The position numbers and the translations under genes are program-made. The notes below the pieces were generated by a model. That model worked only from the letters and a program-made list of their open reading frames with translations, ran no database searches and was not told the DNA's origin. Source: Floridanema evergladense (GTDB taxonomy: Bacteria > Cyanobacteriota > Cyanobacteriia > Cyanobacteriales > Aerosakkonemataceae). Taken from it: DNA of 64,000 nt. This document shows positions 17,186 to 26,330 of the stretch, piece by piece (positions within the stretch are counted from its first letter, which is position 1; each line of letters opens with the position of its first letter). The stretch lies in the NCBI RefSeq assembly GCF_041929205.1, contig NZ_JBHFNT010000229.1; one strand, written 5' to 3'.

Positions 17186-17729
17186 CTGGAATTGGTAATT
17201 GTACGGGTGGTTTGGTTGCTTCGGGCAATTTCGCAGGTTCCGGTTGCTTCTCCTCGCTCTTAGGTTTTGGTGTAGTTTCCCCAGAGTCGCTACCAGAATG
17301 TTTGGTGAGGAGGTCTACCATATCGCTTAAAGCGGTAGTCAGACTTTGGCGAGTGTTGATGTGGTTTTCTTGTTCGGTTTTTAAGGCTTTAATTAATTGT
17401 TCGCGTTCGATCGTCACTTCAATAAGTTTCTGCTGCAATTGGGTTACAGTTTGCAACTCTTCTACCTCTTGAGAAATAGCCGTTACATCAAGAGTATCGT
17501 CGGTTTTTAGAGAAATACCTGCCTTTAGTTGCTGGATTTCTGCTTTTAGTGCCTCTATCATCTCCTGTGATAGTTTAGCTTCCTTGCGACGTTGTTCGGC
17601 TTCGGTGTTGTAAAGCTCGCTCCATTTGGTAGCAGTTTCTAAAGCCGTATCGCGATCGCGTTGTGCTTGCGCTACCTGTTCCCGCAAAGCCTGAATTTCC
17701 GCTATCCACTGACTAACATCTTGACTCAT
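17130..17729 (-). CDS. Conserved coiled-coil protein of unknown function
   Basis: This 199-residue protein is strongly charged. Residues 1-140 are dominated by heptad-like helices (QALREQVAQAQRDRDTALE, KAEIQQLKAG), so a long coiled coil is expected. The C-terminal 55 residues are rich in Pro, Lys and Ser and likely disordered. There is no signal peptide or membrane helix. I do not recognise a named family, though similar coiled-coil proteins next to thrC would be testable synteny. Its 3' end runs 56 bases into the end of thrC on the opposite strand. Confidence 0.7.
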   Translation of the reverse strand: MSQDVSQWIAEIQALREQVAQAQRDRDTALETATKWSELYNTEAEQRRKEAKLSQEMIEALKAEIQQLKAGISLKTDDTLDVTAISQEVEELQTVTQLQQKLIEVTIEREQLIKALKTEQENHINTRQSLTTALSDMVDLLTKHSGSDSGETTPKPKSEEKQPEPAKLPEATKPPVQLPIPAKSPSLQLPPTRPAPPRS

Positions 17730-17858
17730 ATCTTTAAATTTCTAAACTATTAGCAGCTGCTTATATTCAAAGACCAAACACCCATTTAGCTTTAAATATA
17801 CTGGATTTTGCCCCAGCAAAACTTATAAAAGTTAACCTCTTCTTATTTTACTACCGCT

Positions 17859-18344
17859 ATGATCTCACAATCTGAACGTAAAGCATCGACCCTCAAGCGT
17901 CTGCGGAGGATTAGTCATGTATTAGACAATGCCATTCCCATTCCCGGAACAAAATTTCGCTTTGGTATCGATCCACTCTTAGGATTAATCCCTGGTGGAG
18001 GTGATACTCTCTCAGCATTCTTTGCTGCTTACATCATCTGGGAGTCAGCTAAATTGGGATTACCAAAAGAAATTTTAATTAAAATGTTTTCTAACATTCT
18101 CTTTGATACTTTTGTCGGAAGCGTACCAGTAGCCGGAGATTTATTTGATGTTGCTTGGAAAGCTAATGCCAAAAATGTCGATTTGTTAGAAGAGCATTTA
18201 CAATTACCCCAATCAACCAAAAAAGCAGATAAATGGTTTTTGTTTCTGTTACTCATTGGGTTAATTTTGTTCGTGGCAATTGTCGGTACTATTAGCGTTT
18301 TGCTAATTAGTTTTTTGTTCAGTCTAGTTACAGGTAACAGATAA
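17859..18344 (+). CDS. DUF4112 family membrane protein
   Basis: This 161-residue protein shows the DUF4112 pattern: an amphipathic N-terminal helix (RKASTLKRLRRISHVLDN), the core IPGTKFRFGIDPLLGLIPGGGD, a central GSVPVAGDLFDVAWKAN block, and a strongly hydrophobic C-terminal helix (about 125-155). The function is unknown; family members are small inner-membrane proteins. The next gene, a hydrolase, starts 30 bases on, so the two may be co-transcribed. Confidence 0.85.
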   Translation: MISQSERKASTLKRLRRISHVLDNAIPIPGTKFRFGIDPLLGLIPGGGDTLSAFFAAYIIWESAKLGLPKEILIKMFSNILFDTFVGSVPVAGDLFDVAWKANAKNVDLLEEHLQLPQSTKKADKWFLFLLLIGLILFVAIVGTISVLLISFLFSLVTGNR

Positions 18345-18374
18345 CCTGAATAATTCAAGAGTGAGGAGTGAAAA

Positions 18375-19316
18375 ATGCAAGATTGGTGGGAAGTGACATT
18401 TCCAAATGGTCGGCAAACTGTCACAATTATTGACGCTAGTGGTTATCCGGTGCAAATTGCTTATGGGGAAAAAGGTACAGGTAAACCTTTGTTTTTAGTG
18501 CATGGAATTGGTAGTTGGAGTTTTGGTTGGCGACACAATATTGATAAACTTTCACAACACTTTCGAGTCATTTGTTTTGATGCTAAAGGTCATGGTTTTT
18601 CTGATAAACCATTATATGCGGAACAAGTGGGACATCAAATCATTGAAATGAAGCGCATTGTAGAAGCTTTATGCGATCGACCTGCTATAGTTGTAGCCAT
18701 TTCTTTAGGTGCGTTGGTAACGTTGGGTGCAGCTAGTTTATATCCTGGATTGTTCGATCGCTTAATCGTAATCAACGTCCCAATTTTCCCAGAAAGATTG
18801 CCAAATCGCGCTATGAGATTACTATCTTATTTGCCAATAGATTTAGTGCGAACTGTAGATAATTTGCGACTGCTAAAACTCTGTGCGCCATTGGTGCAAC
18901 GAATTATTGAAATCGAACGACGAGAAGTAGTAGTAAATCCAGAATCAATCACTTCTGAAGATGTTTACTGGATTGCTTACCCCTATATCAATTTTACCAA
19001 TGCCCTTACCAAATACGCTGAAGAACTGCAAAAAGCAGCTAGGGAGATCGATCGCCTACTAAACAAAGAACCAAATCTGATCGGTAACATTCAAGAAAAC
19101 TTACCCAAAATTAATTGTCCAACTTTAATTTTGTGGGGAGAACAAGACCAATGGTTTGATGTTAGTAACGGAAAAAAATTGCAACGGCATTTACCTGGTT
19201 CTCAATTAAAAATTTTACCAAATTGCGGTCACGATCCTTCTGTAAGTTGTCCAGAAATTGTCAATGAAGCGATTTTAGAGTTCTGGCACAATACTAATTT
19301 TGCGAGTGTAAAATAA
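18375..19316 (+). CDS. Alpha/beta-fold hydrolase
   Basis: This 313-residue alpha/beta hydrolase has its catalytic parts present. The oxyanion region is LVHGIGSWSFGW, the nucleophile serine lies in VAISLGAL (A replaces the first G of GxSxG), the acid is in WGEQDQWFD, and the histidine is in NCGHDPS. It has no signal peptide. The GTG/ATG context AGGAGTGAAAA just before 18375 is a good ribosome-binding site. The substrate cannot be told from sequence. A toxin-like gene converges from the other strand 7 bases downstream. Confidence 0.85.
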   Translation: MQDWWEVTFPNGRQTVTIIDASGYPVQIAYGEKGTGKPLFLVHGIGSWSFGWRHNIDKLSQHFRVICFDAKGHGFSDKPLYAEQVGHQIIEMKRIVEALCDRPAIVVAISLGALVTLGAASLYPGLFDRLIVINVPIFPERLPNRAMRLLSYLPIDLVRTVDNLRLLKLCAPLVQRIIEIERREVVVNPESITSEDVYWIAYPYINFTNALTKYAEELQKAAREIDRLLNKEPNLIGNIQENLPKINCPTLILWGEQDQWFDVSNGKKLQRHLPGSQLKILPNCGHDPSVSCPEIVNEAILEFWHNTNFASVK

Positions 19317-19323
19317 AGGTTTA

Positions 19324-19695
19324 TTATTCGGTACGAATATAAGCACCCAAAAACACTAATTGATTAATCATTTCTTCTGCTGATTTAGTAGCAATTAATC
19401 CTTGAATTCCTCGCAACTGTTCGCCAACTGAATATCGCTGTTGCTGTACAAGAATAATCCCAGCGTGATTCCTCTCTTGTGCTAGAAACATACTATGCAA
19501 CTGACTAAAATCTCTGCGATTGCAACTGTAGATAACACGACCTTTTTCAGTTGCCCAAATTAGTTGTTCTTCATCAGTACAACTAATATTATTAGCTTCT
19601 GAGGTAGTCAACACATCTATACCAGAATTTCGCAAAGCTAAAATTAGAGATTGTTCTTGAGTATCTTCGTCTAAATACAAGCTGATCTGACTCAC
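19324..19695 (-). CDS. DUF5615 PIN-like putative toxin
   Basis: This 123-residue protein matches the DUF5615 (PIN-like) family: an N-terminal LYLDEDTQEQ with acidic residues, and CNRRDFSQL with the conserved arginine-aspartate. It starts at GTG, overlapping the stop of the upstream DUF433 gene by one base (TAGTG). That overlap signals translational coupling. DUF433/DUF5615 pairs are regarded as toxin-antitoxin-like modules; toxicity has not been shown here. A second such pair occurs at 40973-41584. Confidence 0.82.
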   Translation of the reverse strand: MSQISLYLDEDTQEQSLILALRNSGIDVLTTSEANNISCTDEEQLIWATEKGRVIYSCNRRDFSQLHSMFLAQERNHAGIILVQQQRYSVGEQLRGIQGLIATKSAEEMINQLVFLGAYIRTE

Positions 19696-19985
19696 TATAA
19701 TTTACCTGCTTTATCTTCAGCTTTCAAACGTTCCCATTCAGCCTCTTCTGCTGCTATACTCGCATCAATTTCTGCTTGATTAGCATAGTAGTAAGCTAAC
19801 GCTGCGTGAACTTGTGCTAATGTTAACTGCGGTCTTTCTTTGACGATTTCTTCTGGAGTTATTCCTGCTTTGTGTTCAACTGCAATCAGTTCAACGGTAA
19901 TGCGATGTCCGGCAATTCTGGGACGACCTCCGCAAATTTCGGGAGTACTAACAATCAATGTGCCGATATCAGTAAAAATTGCCAT
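19695..19985 (-). CDS. DUF433 family putative antitoxin
   Basis: This 96-residue DUF433 protein has the conserved ISTPEICGGRPRIAGHRITV-like core (here starting VSTPEICGGRPRI) followed by the helical TPEEIVKERPQLTLAQVHAALAYYYAN, a winged-helix-like DNA-binding part. The acidic C-terminus (ASIAAEEAEWERLKAE) is typical of the family. It is the first gene of a coupled pair with the DUF5615 gene and probably represses the pair. The start ATG is clear. Confidence 0.85.
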   Translation of the reverse strand: MAIFTDIGTLIVSTPEICGGRPRIAGHRITVELIAVEHKAGITPEEIVKERPQLTLAQVHAALAYYYANQAEIDASIAAEEAEWERLKAEDKAGKL

Positions 19986-20108
19986 ATTTACCTCTATGTA
20001 ACTAATTCATATTCTATTACTTAAATCTAAAAACATTCAGATTTTTTCAATTATTTAATGGCAAGGTTACAATAAGCTGTCACGCATTTAAATCACTTAT
20101 TAAGATTG

Positions 20109-20142
20109 CAGGGGAGCAGGGGGGCAGGGGGGCAGGGGAGAG
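20109..20142. repeat. G-rich GGGGGGCA repeat
   Basis: GCAGGGG and GGGGGGCA units are repeated about four times. It lies in the spacer between the DUF433 gene and the end of the CBS-kinase gene. It is a short tandem repeat of the cyanobacterial kind and could fold as a G-quadruplex on the plus strand. Confidence 0.65.
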
Positions 20143-20180
20143 AATTAGACGAATTTTCTTCTGTTTCCAAACAATCCAAT

Positions 20181-21932
20181 TTAAATGCGGAACAGCTTAA
20201 AAGTTGTCCCTACTCCAATTTCGCTAGTGAAACTTATTTGACCTTTAAGGAGTTCTACATAATTTTTGACAATAGCTAGTCCCAAACCTGAACCCGTAAT
20301 GCTATTAACATTTTTCCCCCGATAAAACGGTTTAAACATATTTAATTGATCTTCTGAATGAATGCCAATTCCCCGATCGACTACTTGAAAAGTTACCTCT
20401 GTTGTATCAATAGACAGTAATAATTTTACAGTGCTTCCTTGAGGAGAATATTTAAGAGCATTATACAATAAATTTGCGAGGATATAGCGTAACCATTGTT
20501 GGTCAAAATTAACGAATTCTTGTTTACCATGATAAATAAAGCTGAATTGATGCCGATTTTCATCAGAGAATTGTAATTCTTCTAATAAGTGTTGGCAAAA
20601 ATATGGTAAATTGATTGGCACCGGATTAGCTTGAACTTTTCCTGGCTCGGTTTTGTCTATTACTAAAAGATCTTCTATCAATCTGAGCATTTGTTGAGCC
20701 GAATTTTGAATTTGTTCTATAAATTTATCTTTTCTGGCTTCGGAAAGTCTAGAACCATGAATTTGGATACTTTGAACTGACATGAGAATCGCACTTAGGG
20801 GATTGCGAAATTCGTGAAAAACCATTGAAATAAATTGTGATTTAAGCTGATTGAGTTCTTGTTCTTTTTCTAGGGTACGATATACTTCTTCTGTTTGTTG
20901 TTGTAGTTGTTGATTAGCTCGAACTAGCTCAGTTGTTTGCTGTTCTACTACTTGCTGTAATGTTTCGACAACGTTGCATAGTTCGATCGAATCGAGCGAT
21001 CGCAAAATGTTACTTTGAGTTACAATTCCTAAAAGTTCACCTGCTTTACCAACTACTACTAAATGGCGGATAAATCGTTGCTGCATTTCTTTATGTGCTA
21101 ACCATAAAGAATCTTCTGGAGACAAACAAAATAAAGGTTGACTCATCACAGTTTCCGCTGACACCTGTGCTAAATCTAAACCCAAAATCTGCATTTGTAC
21201 AATGTCTCTTTCCGTGACTATCCCCAAAGGAATGAATTGTTGAGAATTTAGCTGGGAGGTAATCACAATACAACTTACTTGATGCTGATTCATTAATCTT
21301 GCTAAATCCAAAACGCAAGTGTTAGCAGCAGCATGAATTACTTGTTTTGTCATTACATCACTTACTCGGCGCATCGCTAATAAACTAGTAGGTTGTAAGC
21401 TCCGACGAATAGTTCCTGGGGTGACGATACCAATTAGTTTGTCCTGCTCATTTACAATCGGTAAATGGCGAATTTGGTGTCGATGGAATAAATTTAAAGC
21501 CACAAAAACATCTTTAAATTGAGATAAAGATAAAGTAATTACTTCTTGTGTCATAATTGCAGAAACAGGTACAGTTAACTTTTGTCCTGTTGCCACTAAT
21601 TTTACGATATCTCTTTCGGTAACTATACCTTTGATATAATCTTCTTCTAGTACTAAAACGCAACTATTTACTTCGTAATCTGCTAAATCAGAGGACAGAT
21701 AAATGTTGGGTAAAAGGGAATTTTTGTAGTTATCTTCCGTTTGATTACCTAAAGCATAGCTTCTACCTCGAATTTGATTCATCAATAACAGCATTTCTAA
21801 TAAGGGTGTGCTGGGAGATACAATTAAAGGCTGGCAGTAAATTGCGTGTTCTGGGTTGGGAACGTCCATAGATAGAGGGATTACTTTAGCAGGCGAGTCA
21901 CTTATATTAGAGTAACTAATTTTACTTGTCAA
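20181..21932 (-). CDS. Histidine kinase with four CBS domains
   Basis: The N-terminal two thirds contain four CBS motifs in tandem (GIVTERDIVKL, GIVTPGTI, GIVTERDIVQM and GIVTQSNIL end successive units), i.e. two Bateman modules that usually sense adenine nucleotides. A coiled linker leads to a HisKA domain with the phospho-acceptor His in MVFHEFRNPLSA, then an ATPase domain with N box LLYNALKYSP, G1 VVDRGIGI and G2 GSGLGLAIVKNY. No membrane helix is seen, so it is cytosolic. No response regulator is adjacent. The frame opens at TTG 21932; ATG 21869 is an alternative start that keeps all domains. Confidence 0.9.
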   Translation of the reverse strand: MTSKISYSNISDSPAKVIPLSMDVPNPEHAIYCQPLIVSPSTPLLEMLLLMNQIRGRSYALGNQTEDNYKNSLLPNIYLSSDLADYEVNSCVLVLEEDYIKGIVTERDIVKLVATGQKLTVPVSAIMTQEVITLSLSQFKDVFVALNLFHRHQIRHLPIVNEQDKLIGIVTPGTIRRSLQPTSLLAMRRVSDVMTKQVIHAAANTCVLDLARLMNQHQVSCIVITSQLNSQQFIPLGIVTERDIVQMQILGLDLAQVSAETVMSQPLFCLSPEDSLWLAHKEMQQRFIRHLVVVGKAGELLGIVTQSNILRSLDSIELCNVVETLQQVVEQQTTELVRANQQLQQQTEEVYRTLEKEQELNQLKSQFISMVFHEFRNPLSAILMSVQSIQIHGSRLSEARKDKFIEQIQNSAQQMLRLIEDLLVIDKTEPGKVQANPVPINLPYFCQHLLEELQFSDENRHQFSFIYHGKQEFVNFDQQWLRYILANLLYNALKYSPQGSTVKLLLSIDTTEVTFQVVDRGIGIHSEDQLNMFKPFYRGKNVNSITGSGLGLAIVKNYVELLKGQISFTSEIGVGTTFKLFRI

Positions 21933-22052
21933 AAGTTTACAGCCTGGGAAATTTTTGTGGATGACAAAATGGGAAAATCTTCAGTAGTTCGCTGCATCTC
22001 TGGACCGATCGTGCAATAATGATCCTTCTGTGACTTAAAGATCGCGCTTTCC

Positions 22053-23081
22053 ATGCCTGAATATCCTCTGTCCCAAGAAGACCTCGCATCTGCCTTAGAA
22101 GGTATCAGTGATATCGACTTTCAATTGCCAGATCCTGAAGATGAAGAGATTCCCGAAGATCAATTTCAAGAACAGTTAGATACTGCTTGGCAAGTTTGCG
22201 ATCGCTTCGATCTGCTAACGGAAATTTGGCGAGGACGGATTTTAAGAGCGATCCGCGATCGAGAAAAGAAACGCGGCGATGGCAGGGGTAGCGGCTTTTT
22301 AAATTGGCTTAAAGATCGGGAAATTAGCAAAAGTCAAGCATATTCTTTAATTGAATTAGCCAATAGCGCCGATACTTTACTAGAAGAAGGAAGACTCGAT
22401 CCCAATGCTATTAGAAACTTCAGTAAACGTGCTTTTGTGGAAACAGCTAAATCTGCTCCAGAAGTACAACAAATGGTGACAGAAGCAGCACAAAAAGGCG
22501 ATCGCATCACCAGGCGCGAAGTTCGTCAATTAACTGATGAATGGACAGCTATGAGTTCCGATCTCCTACCAGAAGAAGTGAAAGCCAAAGTTGCCGATCG
22601 TACCCTTCCTTCCCGGTATTTAACACCTTTAGTGAAAGAATTAGGCAAATTACCCGAATCTCATGTAAATTTTTTACAAGAAGAAGTTGCCGAAGAACCA
22701 ACAGTAGATAAACTAAAACAAGTAACTTCTGATGCAAGAAATTTAGCCAAATATCTCCATGCTGCGGCTCAAGTACAAGCAATTAATCAATCATCAGTTG
22801 ATGTTGAATTAGCATTAGAAGATGCGTTACGAATTGATTGTTTAAATACTACTTCCGAGTTAGTAAAACAAGCGGCGCAGTTAGAACAAACGATCGCTAA
22901 ATTTTTCACCACTTGGAAACGTTTAGGGACTTTAGCCGATCGACTTTATGTAGACACAGGCGCGAGTACACCACATTTGCGATCGCTCCTCTCCTGCATA
23001 GAACGTCTCTCCGGCGAAATCATCGAAGTCCCCTTAGACGACGAAGGTCAGCAAGTTGTTCGCCTGCGAATTCTTAGTTAG
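22053..23081 (+). CDS. Conserved cyanobacterial protein, possibly DNA-binding
   Basis: I do not recognise a named family. The 342-residue protein is acidic at its N-terminus (PDPEDEEIPED). It then has a helix-turn-helix-like stretch (NWLKDREISKSQAYSLIELAN, about residues 90-110) and long helical regions to the end. SKSQAYSLIELA recalls DNA-binding helices of plasmid-type regulators, so a chromosome or plasmid maintenance role is possible but unproved. There is no signal peptide or membrane segment. It is divergent from the CBS kinase and convergent with the ABC permease. Confidence 0.7.
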   Translation: MPEYPLSQEDLASALEGISDIDFQLPDPEDEEIPEDQFQEQLDTAWQVCDRFDLLTEIWRGRILRAIRDREKKRGDGRGSGFLNWLKDREISKSQAYSLIELANSADTLLEEGRLDPNAIRNFSKRAFVETAKSAPEVQQMVTEAAQKGDRITRREVRQLTDEWTAMSSDLLPEEVKAKVADRTLPSRYLTPLVKELGKLPESHVNFLQEEVAEEPTVDKLKQVTSDARNLAKYLHAAAQVQAINQSSVDVELALEDALRIDCLNTTSELVKQAAQLEQTIAKFFTTWKRLGTLADRLYVDTGASTPHLRSLLSCIERLSGEIIEVPLDDEGQQVVRLRILS

Positions 23082-23112
23082 GCAGAGAGAGAGGACAAGG
23101 GGACTCTTGTCC

Positions 23113-23964
23113 CTAATTCTTAATCCCAGTAGTAGCAATACCCCGAATAAACTGCTTTTGTCCTACTAGAAACAGTAGTACAACTGGTATAGTAGCAATG
23201 ACCACAGAAGCCATTAACAAAGGCCAATTATTCGTAAATAGTTCTTGAAACTCTGACAAAGCCAATTGTACTGTTTTCAGTTCTGGTCGAGTAGTAAAAA
23301 CTAACGGTTTAAACAAATCATTCCACTCCCCAATAAAAGTGAATAAAAACAGAGTTACCAAAGCCGGACGGGATAAAGGAATCATGATTTGCCAGAGAAT
23401 TTGTAATCGATTTGCGCCATCTATAGCAGCGGCTTCTTCCAATTCCAAAGGTACAGTTAGGAAATATTGACGCATTAAGAAGATGCCAAAACCGTTAGCG
23501 GCTGTAGGTAAAATTAGCGCCCAGTAAGTGTTTATCAGGTGTCCCCATTTGAGTACCAAAAATATAGGAATTACTAATAACTGAAAGGGAATAACTAAAG
23601 TAGCCAAAATAATTAGCAACAAAGCCTGACGACCACGAAATCGCAATCTAGCTAAAGCGTAACCAGCCAAAGCCGAGGTGACAACCTGAAACGCTGTTAC
23701 CGCCAAAGCAACCAAAGTGGAATTAGCAAACGCCAGCAGAAAATTACCCCGATGCCAAGCTTCTAGGTAGTTCTCAAAAGTTAGATTAGCTGGCATAGTG
23801 CTACTAAAAAGAGTTCCGGGAGGAGCAAAGGAGGTGAAAAAAACCACTAGCAATGGCATTAAGACGACGATCGCACCAAAAACCAACAACACTGGATTTA
23901 ACCAGGTCAGGATCGAGTTAACGAAAATGGGTGTAGTGTTTGGCTGAGACTGAGGTTGATTCAT
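23113..23964 (-). CDS. Carbohydrate-type ABC transporter permease (MalG family)
   Basis: This 283-residue inner-membrane permease has about six helices. The cytosolic EAA loop, which couples to the ATPase, is visible as LEEAAAIDGANRLQILWQIM. The length and the sequence near the C-terminus fit the MalG/LacG class that imports sugars or osmolytes. No binding protein, second permease or ATPase is adjacent, so its partners must be encoded elsewhere. It is convergent with the gene at 22053-23081. Confidence 0.88.
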   Translation of the reverse strand: MNQPQSQPNTTPIFVNSILTWLNPVLLVFGAIVVLMPLLVVFFTSFAPPGTLFSSTMPANLTFENYLEAWHRGNFLLAFANSTLVALAVTAFQVVTSALAGYALARLRFRGRQALLLIILATLVIPFQLLVIPIFLVLKWGHLINTYWALILPTAANGFGIFLMRQYFLTVPLELEEAAAIDGANRLQILWQIMIPLSRPALVTLFLFTFIGEWNDLFKPLVFTTRPELKTVQLALSEFQELFTNNWPLLMASVVIATIPVVLLFLVGQKQFIRGIATTGIKN

Positions 23965-24282
23965 AAGTGAAATAAGTATAGAAACTCCTTAGAGGTATCG
24001 ATTTTCTGAACATTGAGCAAATAAGTGAATAGTTGCCTACAATAACAGACTAGGTATTAACTCCAGTGATCATGCTCAGGCTAGATATCAGTCTGGCTGA
24101 TTACAGTTAATGATAGAGTAAGTCGAAAGAGATGAATTGGCGAGAAAAATCAGTGATTTCTGGTGATTCTGGTAAATTGTATCTAATAATGCAGGGTAGC
24201 TTTTCTTGCCCTAAGTCTCAGCCCGCTGTCGATTTTCACTCGACCAATATCTACCAAATGAAGTTGAGGAGACAAGTTACTT
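23965..24282. other. Spacer upstream of ado
   Basis: This 318-base stretch separates the divergent ABC permease and the ado gene. I see no gene or RNA gene in it. It must hold the promoters of both. AAGTTGAGGAGACAAG at about 24258-24274 contains the ribosome-binding site of ado. Confidence 0.5.
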
Positions 24283-24990
24283 ATGCCGCAGCTTGAAGCC
24301 AGTCCAAAATTAGAACAAGAACTAAACTTCCACAGCGACGAATACAAAGACGCTTACAGCCGCATTAATGCGATCGTGATTGAGGGCGAACAAGAAGCCT
24401 ACGAAAACTACATTCAACTGGCTGAACTGCTACCGGATCACGGGGAAGAGTTAATTCGTCTTTCCAAAATGGAAAGTCGCCACAAGAAAGGTTTTGAGGC
24501 TTGTGGTCGGAATCTCGAAGTGACACCGGATATGGACTTTGCCCGTGAGTTCTTCGCTCAACTGCATCAAAATTTTCAAGATGCACTCGCCGAAGGCAAA
24601 GTAGTTACTTGTTTGCTGATTCAATCTCTAATTATCGAGTGTTTTGCGATCGCTGCATACAACATCTACATCCCCGTAGCTGACGACTTTGCCCGCAAAA
24701 TCACCGAAGGAGTCGTCAAAGACGAATATTCACACCTCAATTTTGGTGAAGAGTGGCTCAAAGCAAATTTTGAAGCAGCAAGAGCCGAATTAGAAGAAGC
24801 AAATAAACAAAACTTACCCATAGTTTGGCAAATGCTCAATCAAGTTGCAGATGATGCCCGTGTTTTAGCAATGGAAAAAGATGCTTTAGTTGAAGATTTC
24901 ATGATCGCTTATGGCGAAGCTTTAAGTAATATTGGTTTCACCACTCGCGATATTATGCGGATGTCAGCTTATGGACTAAAAGCTGCTTAA
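24283..24990 (+). CDS. ado: Aldehyde-deformylating oxygenase (alkane synthase)
   Basis: Soluble di-iron enzyme that turns fatty aldehydes into alkanes, the last step of cyanobacterial hydrocarbon synthesis. The iron ligands are all present: E36 in IEGEQEAY, E64 and H67 in KMESRHKKGF, the Glu in LIIECFAIAAYN, and Glu and His in DEYSHLNFGEEW. At 235 residues it is four longer than the usual 231, from extra residues near the N-terminus. The aar gene follows 191 bases downstream, with a strong terminator-like hairpin between them. The call is firm. Confidence 0.97.
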   Translation: MPQLEASPKLEQELNFHSDEYKDAYSRINAIVIEGEQEAYENYIQLAELLPDHGEELIRLSKMESRHKKGFEACGRNLEVTPDMDFAREFFAQLHQNFQDALAEGKVVTCLLIQSLIIECFAIAAYNIYIPVADDFARKITEGVVKDEYSHLNFGEEWLKANFEAARAELEEANKQNLPIVWQMLNQVADDARVLAMEKDALVEDFMIAYGEALSNIGFTTRDIMRMSAYGLKAA

Positions 24991-25063
24991 TCCATGTCAT
25001 CAAATATCCTAAAAGCTTCCAAAAACCCATGCTGATAGGAAAAGCAGGCAAAATCGATACTAA

Positions 25064-25100
25064 TGCCGATTAGCCAATAAATATTCTAATCGGCAGTTTT
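25064..25100 (+). terminator. Terminator between ado and aar
   Basis: TGCCGATTAG (25064-25073) and CTAATCGGCA (25086-25095) form a perfect ten-pair stem with a 12-base loop, followed by GTTTT. This reads as a factor-independent terminator after ado, so aar probably has its own promoter in the remaining 80 bases. Confidence 0.75.
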
Positions 25101-25181
25101 GTGTGCGATTTTTTAACTGCGAATAACTGTATTTCTTTTTAACCTCTATCTCAGCCTAAATATCAGTACTTAAAACAATTC

Positions 25182-26204
25182 ATGTTTGGTCTCATCGGTC
25201 ACCTTACCAGTTTAGAACACGCCCAATTAGTAGCAAGAGATTTGGGCTACCCGGAATATGCCGATCAAGGCTTAGATTTCTGGTGTTCTGCACCACCTCA
25301 GATTGTCGATAAAATTACAGTCACCAGCATTACAGGTCAAAAGATTCAAGGTCAATATGTGGAATCTTGCTTTTTACCAGAAATGTTGGCAAATAGAAGA
25401 ATTAAAGCAGCAACCCGCAAAATTGTGAATGCAATGGCTCATGCTCAAAAACATGGGATTAATATTACTGCTTTAGGTGGTTTCTCTTCGATTATTTTTG
25501 AAAATTTCAATCTTAGTCAAATCACTCAAGTTCGCAATATCAAATTAGAATTCGATCGCTTTACTACAGGCAATACTCACACAGCTTACATTATTTGTCG
25601 GCAAATAGAGCAAGCCTCGCAAAAATTGGGTATTGAACTCTCAAAGGCGACAATAGCAATTTGTGGTGCAACTGGTGATATTGGTAGTGCAATTTGCCGT
25701 TGGCTAAATGCGCGAACTGATGTAGCAGAATTGTTGTTAATTGCTCGCGATCGCGATCGGTTAAACTCTCTACAAGCAGAACTCGGTCGCGGCAAAATCC
25801 TGGGATTAGAAGAAGCTCTACCTTTAGCTGATATTGTAGTTTGGGTTGCCAGTATGCCCAAAGGCGTGGAAATCGATCCGACAGTCTTAAAACAACCCTG
25901 CTTGCTAATCGATGGCGGCTATCCCAAAAACTTAGGCACAAAAATTCAACATCCCGGTGTCTACGTCCTCAATGGCGGTATCGTGGAACATTCCCTCGAT
26001 ATTGATTGGAAAATCATGAGCATCGTCAACATGGACGTACCAGCACGCCAATTATTTGCCTGTTTCGCTGAATCAATGCTACTCGAATTTGAAAAATGGT
26101 ACACCAACTTTTCTTGGGGAAGAAATCAAATTACAGTGGCAAAAATGGAACAAATTGGCGAAGTTTCAGTGAAGCACGGATTTCGACCGTTGCTGTCATT
26201 TTGA
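25182..26204 (+). CDS. aar: Long-chain acyl-ACP reductase
   Basis: NADPH-dependent enzyme that reduces acyl-ACP to the fatty aldehyde used by ADO. The nucleotide-binding loop is ICGATGDIGSAICRWL. The cysteine in KQPCLLIDGGYPKN is the candidate acyl-enzyme residue. The N-terminal MFGLIGHLTSLEHAQ is typical. The length, 340 residues, is normal. The last 123 bases of the gene and the following 70 bases are repeated at 27823-28015, beyond the TIR gene, and in decayed form at 29210-29335. The gene itself is intact. Confidence 0.97.
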   Translation: MFGLIGHLTSLEHAQLVARDLGYPEYADQGLDFWCSAPPQIVDKITVTSITGQKIQGQYVESCFLPEMLANRRIKAATRKIVNAMAHAQKHGINITALGGFSSIIFENFNLSQITQVRNIKLEFDRFTTGNTHTAYIICRQIEQASQKLGIELSKATIAICGATGDIGSAICRWLNARTDVAELLLIARDRDRLNSLQAELGRGKILGLEEALPLADIVVWVASMPKGVEIDPTVLKQPCLLIDGGYPKNLGTKIQHPGVYVLNGGIVEHSLDIDWKIMSIVNMDVPARQLFACFAESMLLEFEKWYTNFSWGRNQITVAKMEQIGEVSVKHGFRPLLSF

Positions 26205-26274
26205 TGATAACTTAGCTTTCTTCCCATCTGTAGGTTAAGGTTAATAAATGTTTAGCCTAACCTACTATTTTTAA
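26082..26274 (+). repeat. aar 3'-end repeat, copy 1 (in the intact gene)
   Basis: This segment covers the last about 41 codons of aar and 70 bases after the stop. It aligns without gaps to 27823-28015 at a constant offset of 1,741 bases, with about ten mismatches in 193 (roughly 95 percent identical by hand count). The TIR gene lies between the two copies. Confidence 0.9.
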
Positions 26275-26330
26275 ACTTAAAGTTAAATTAACAAAATAAG
26301 CTGAAGAACTATGCAAAAGGAGCAAATACT

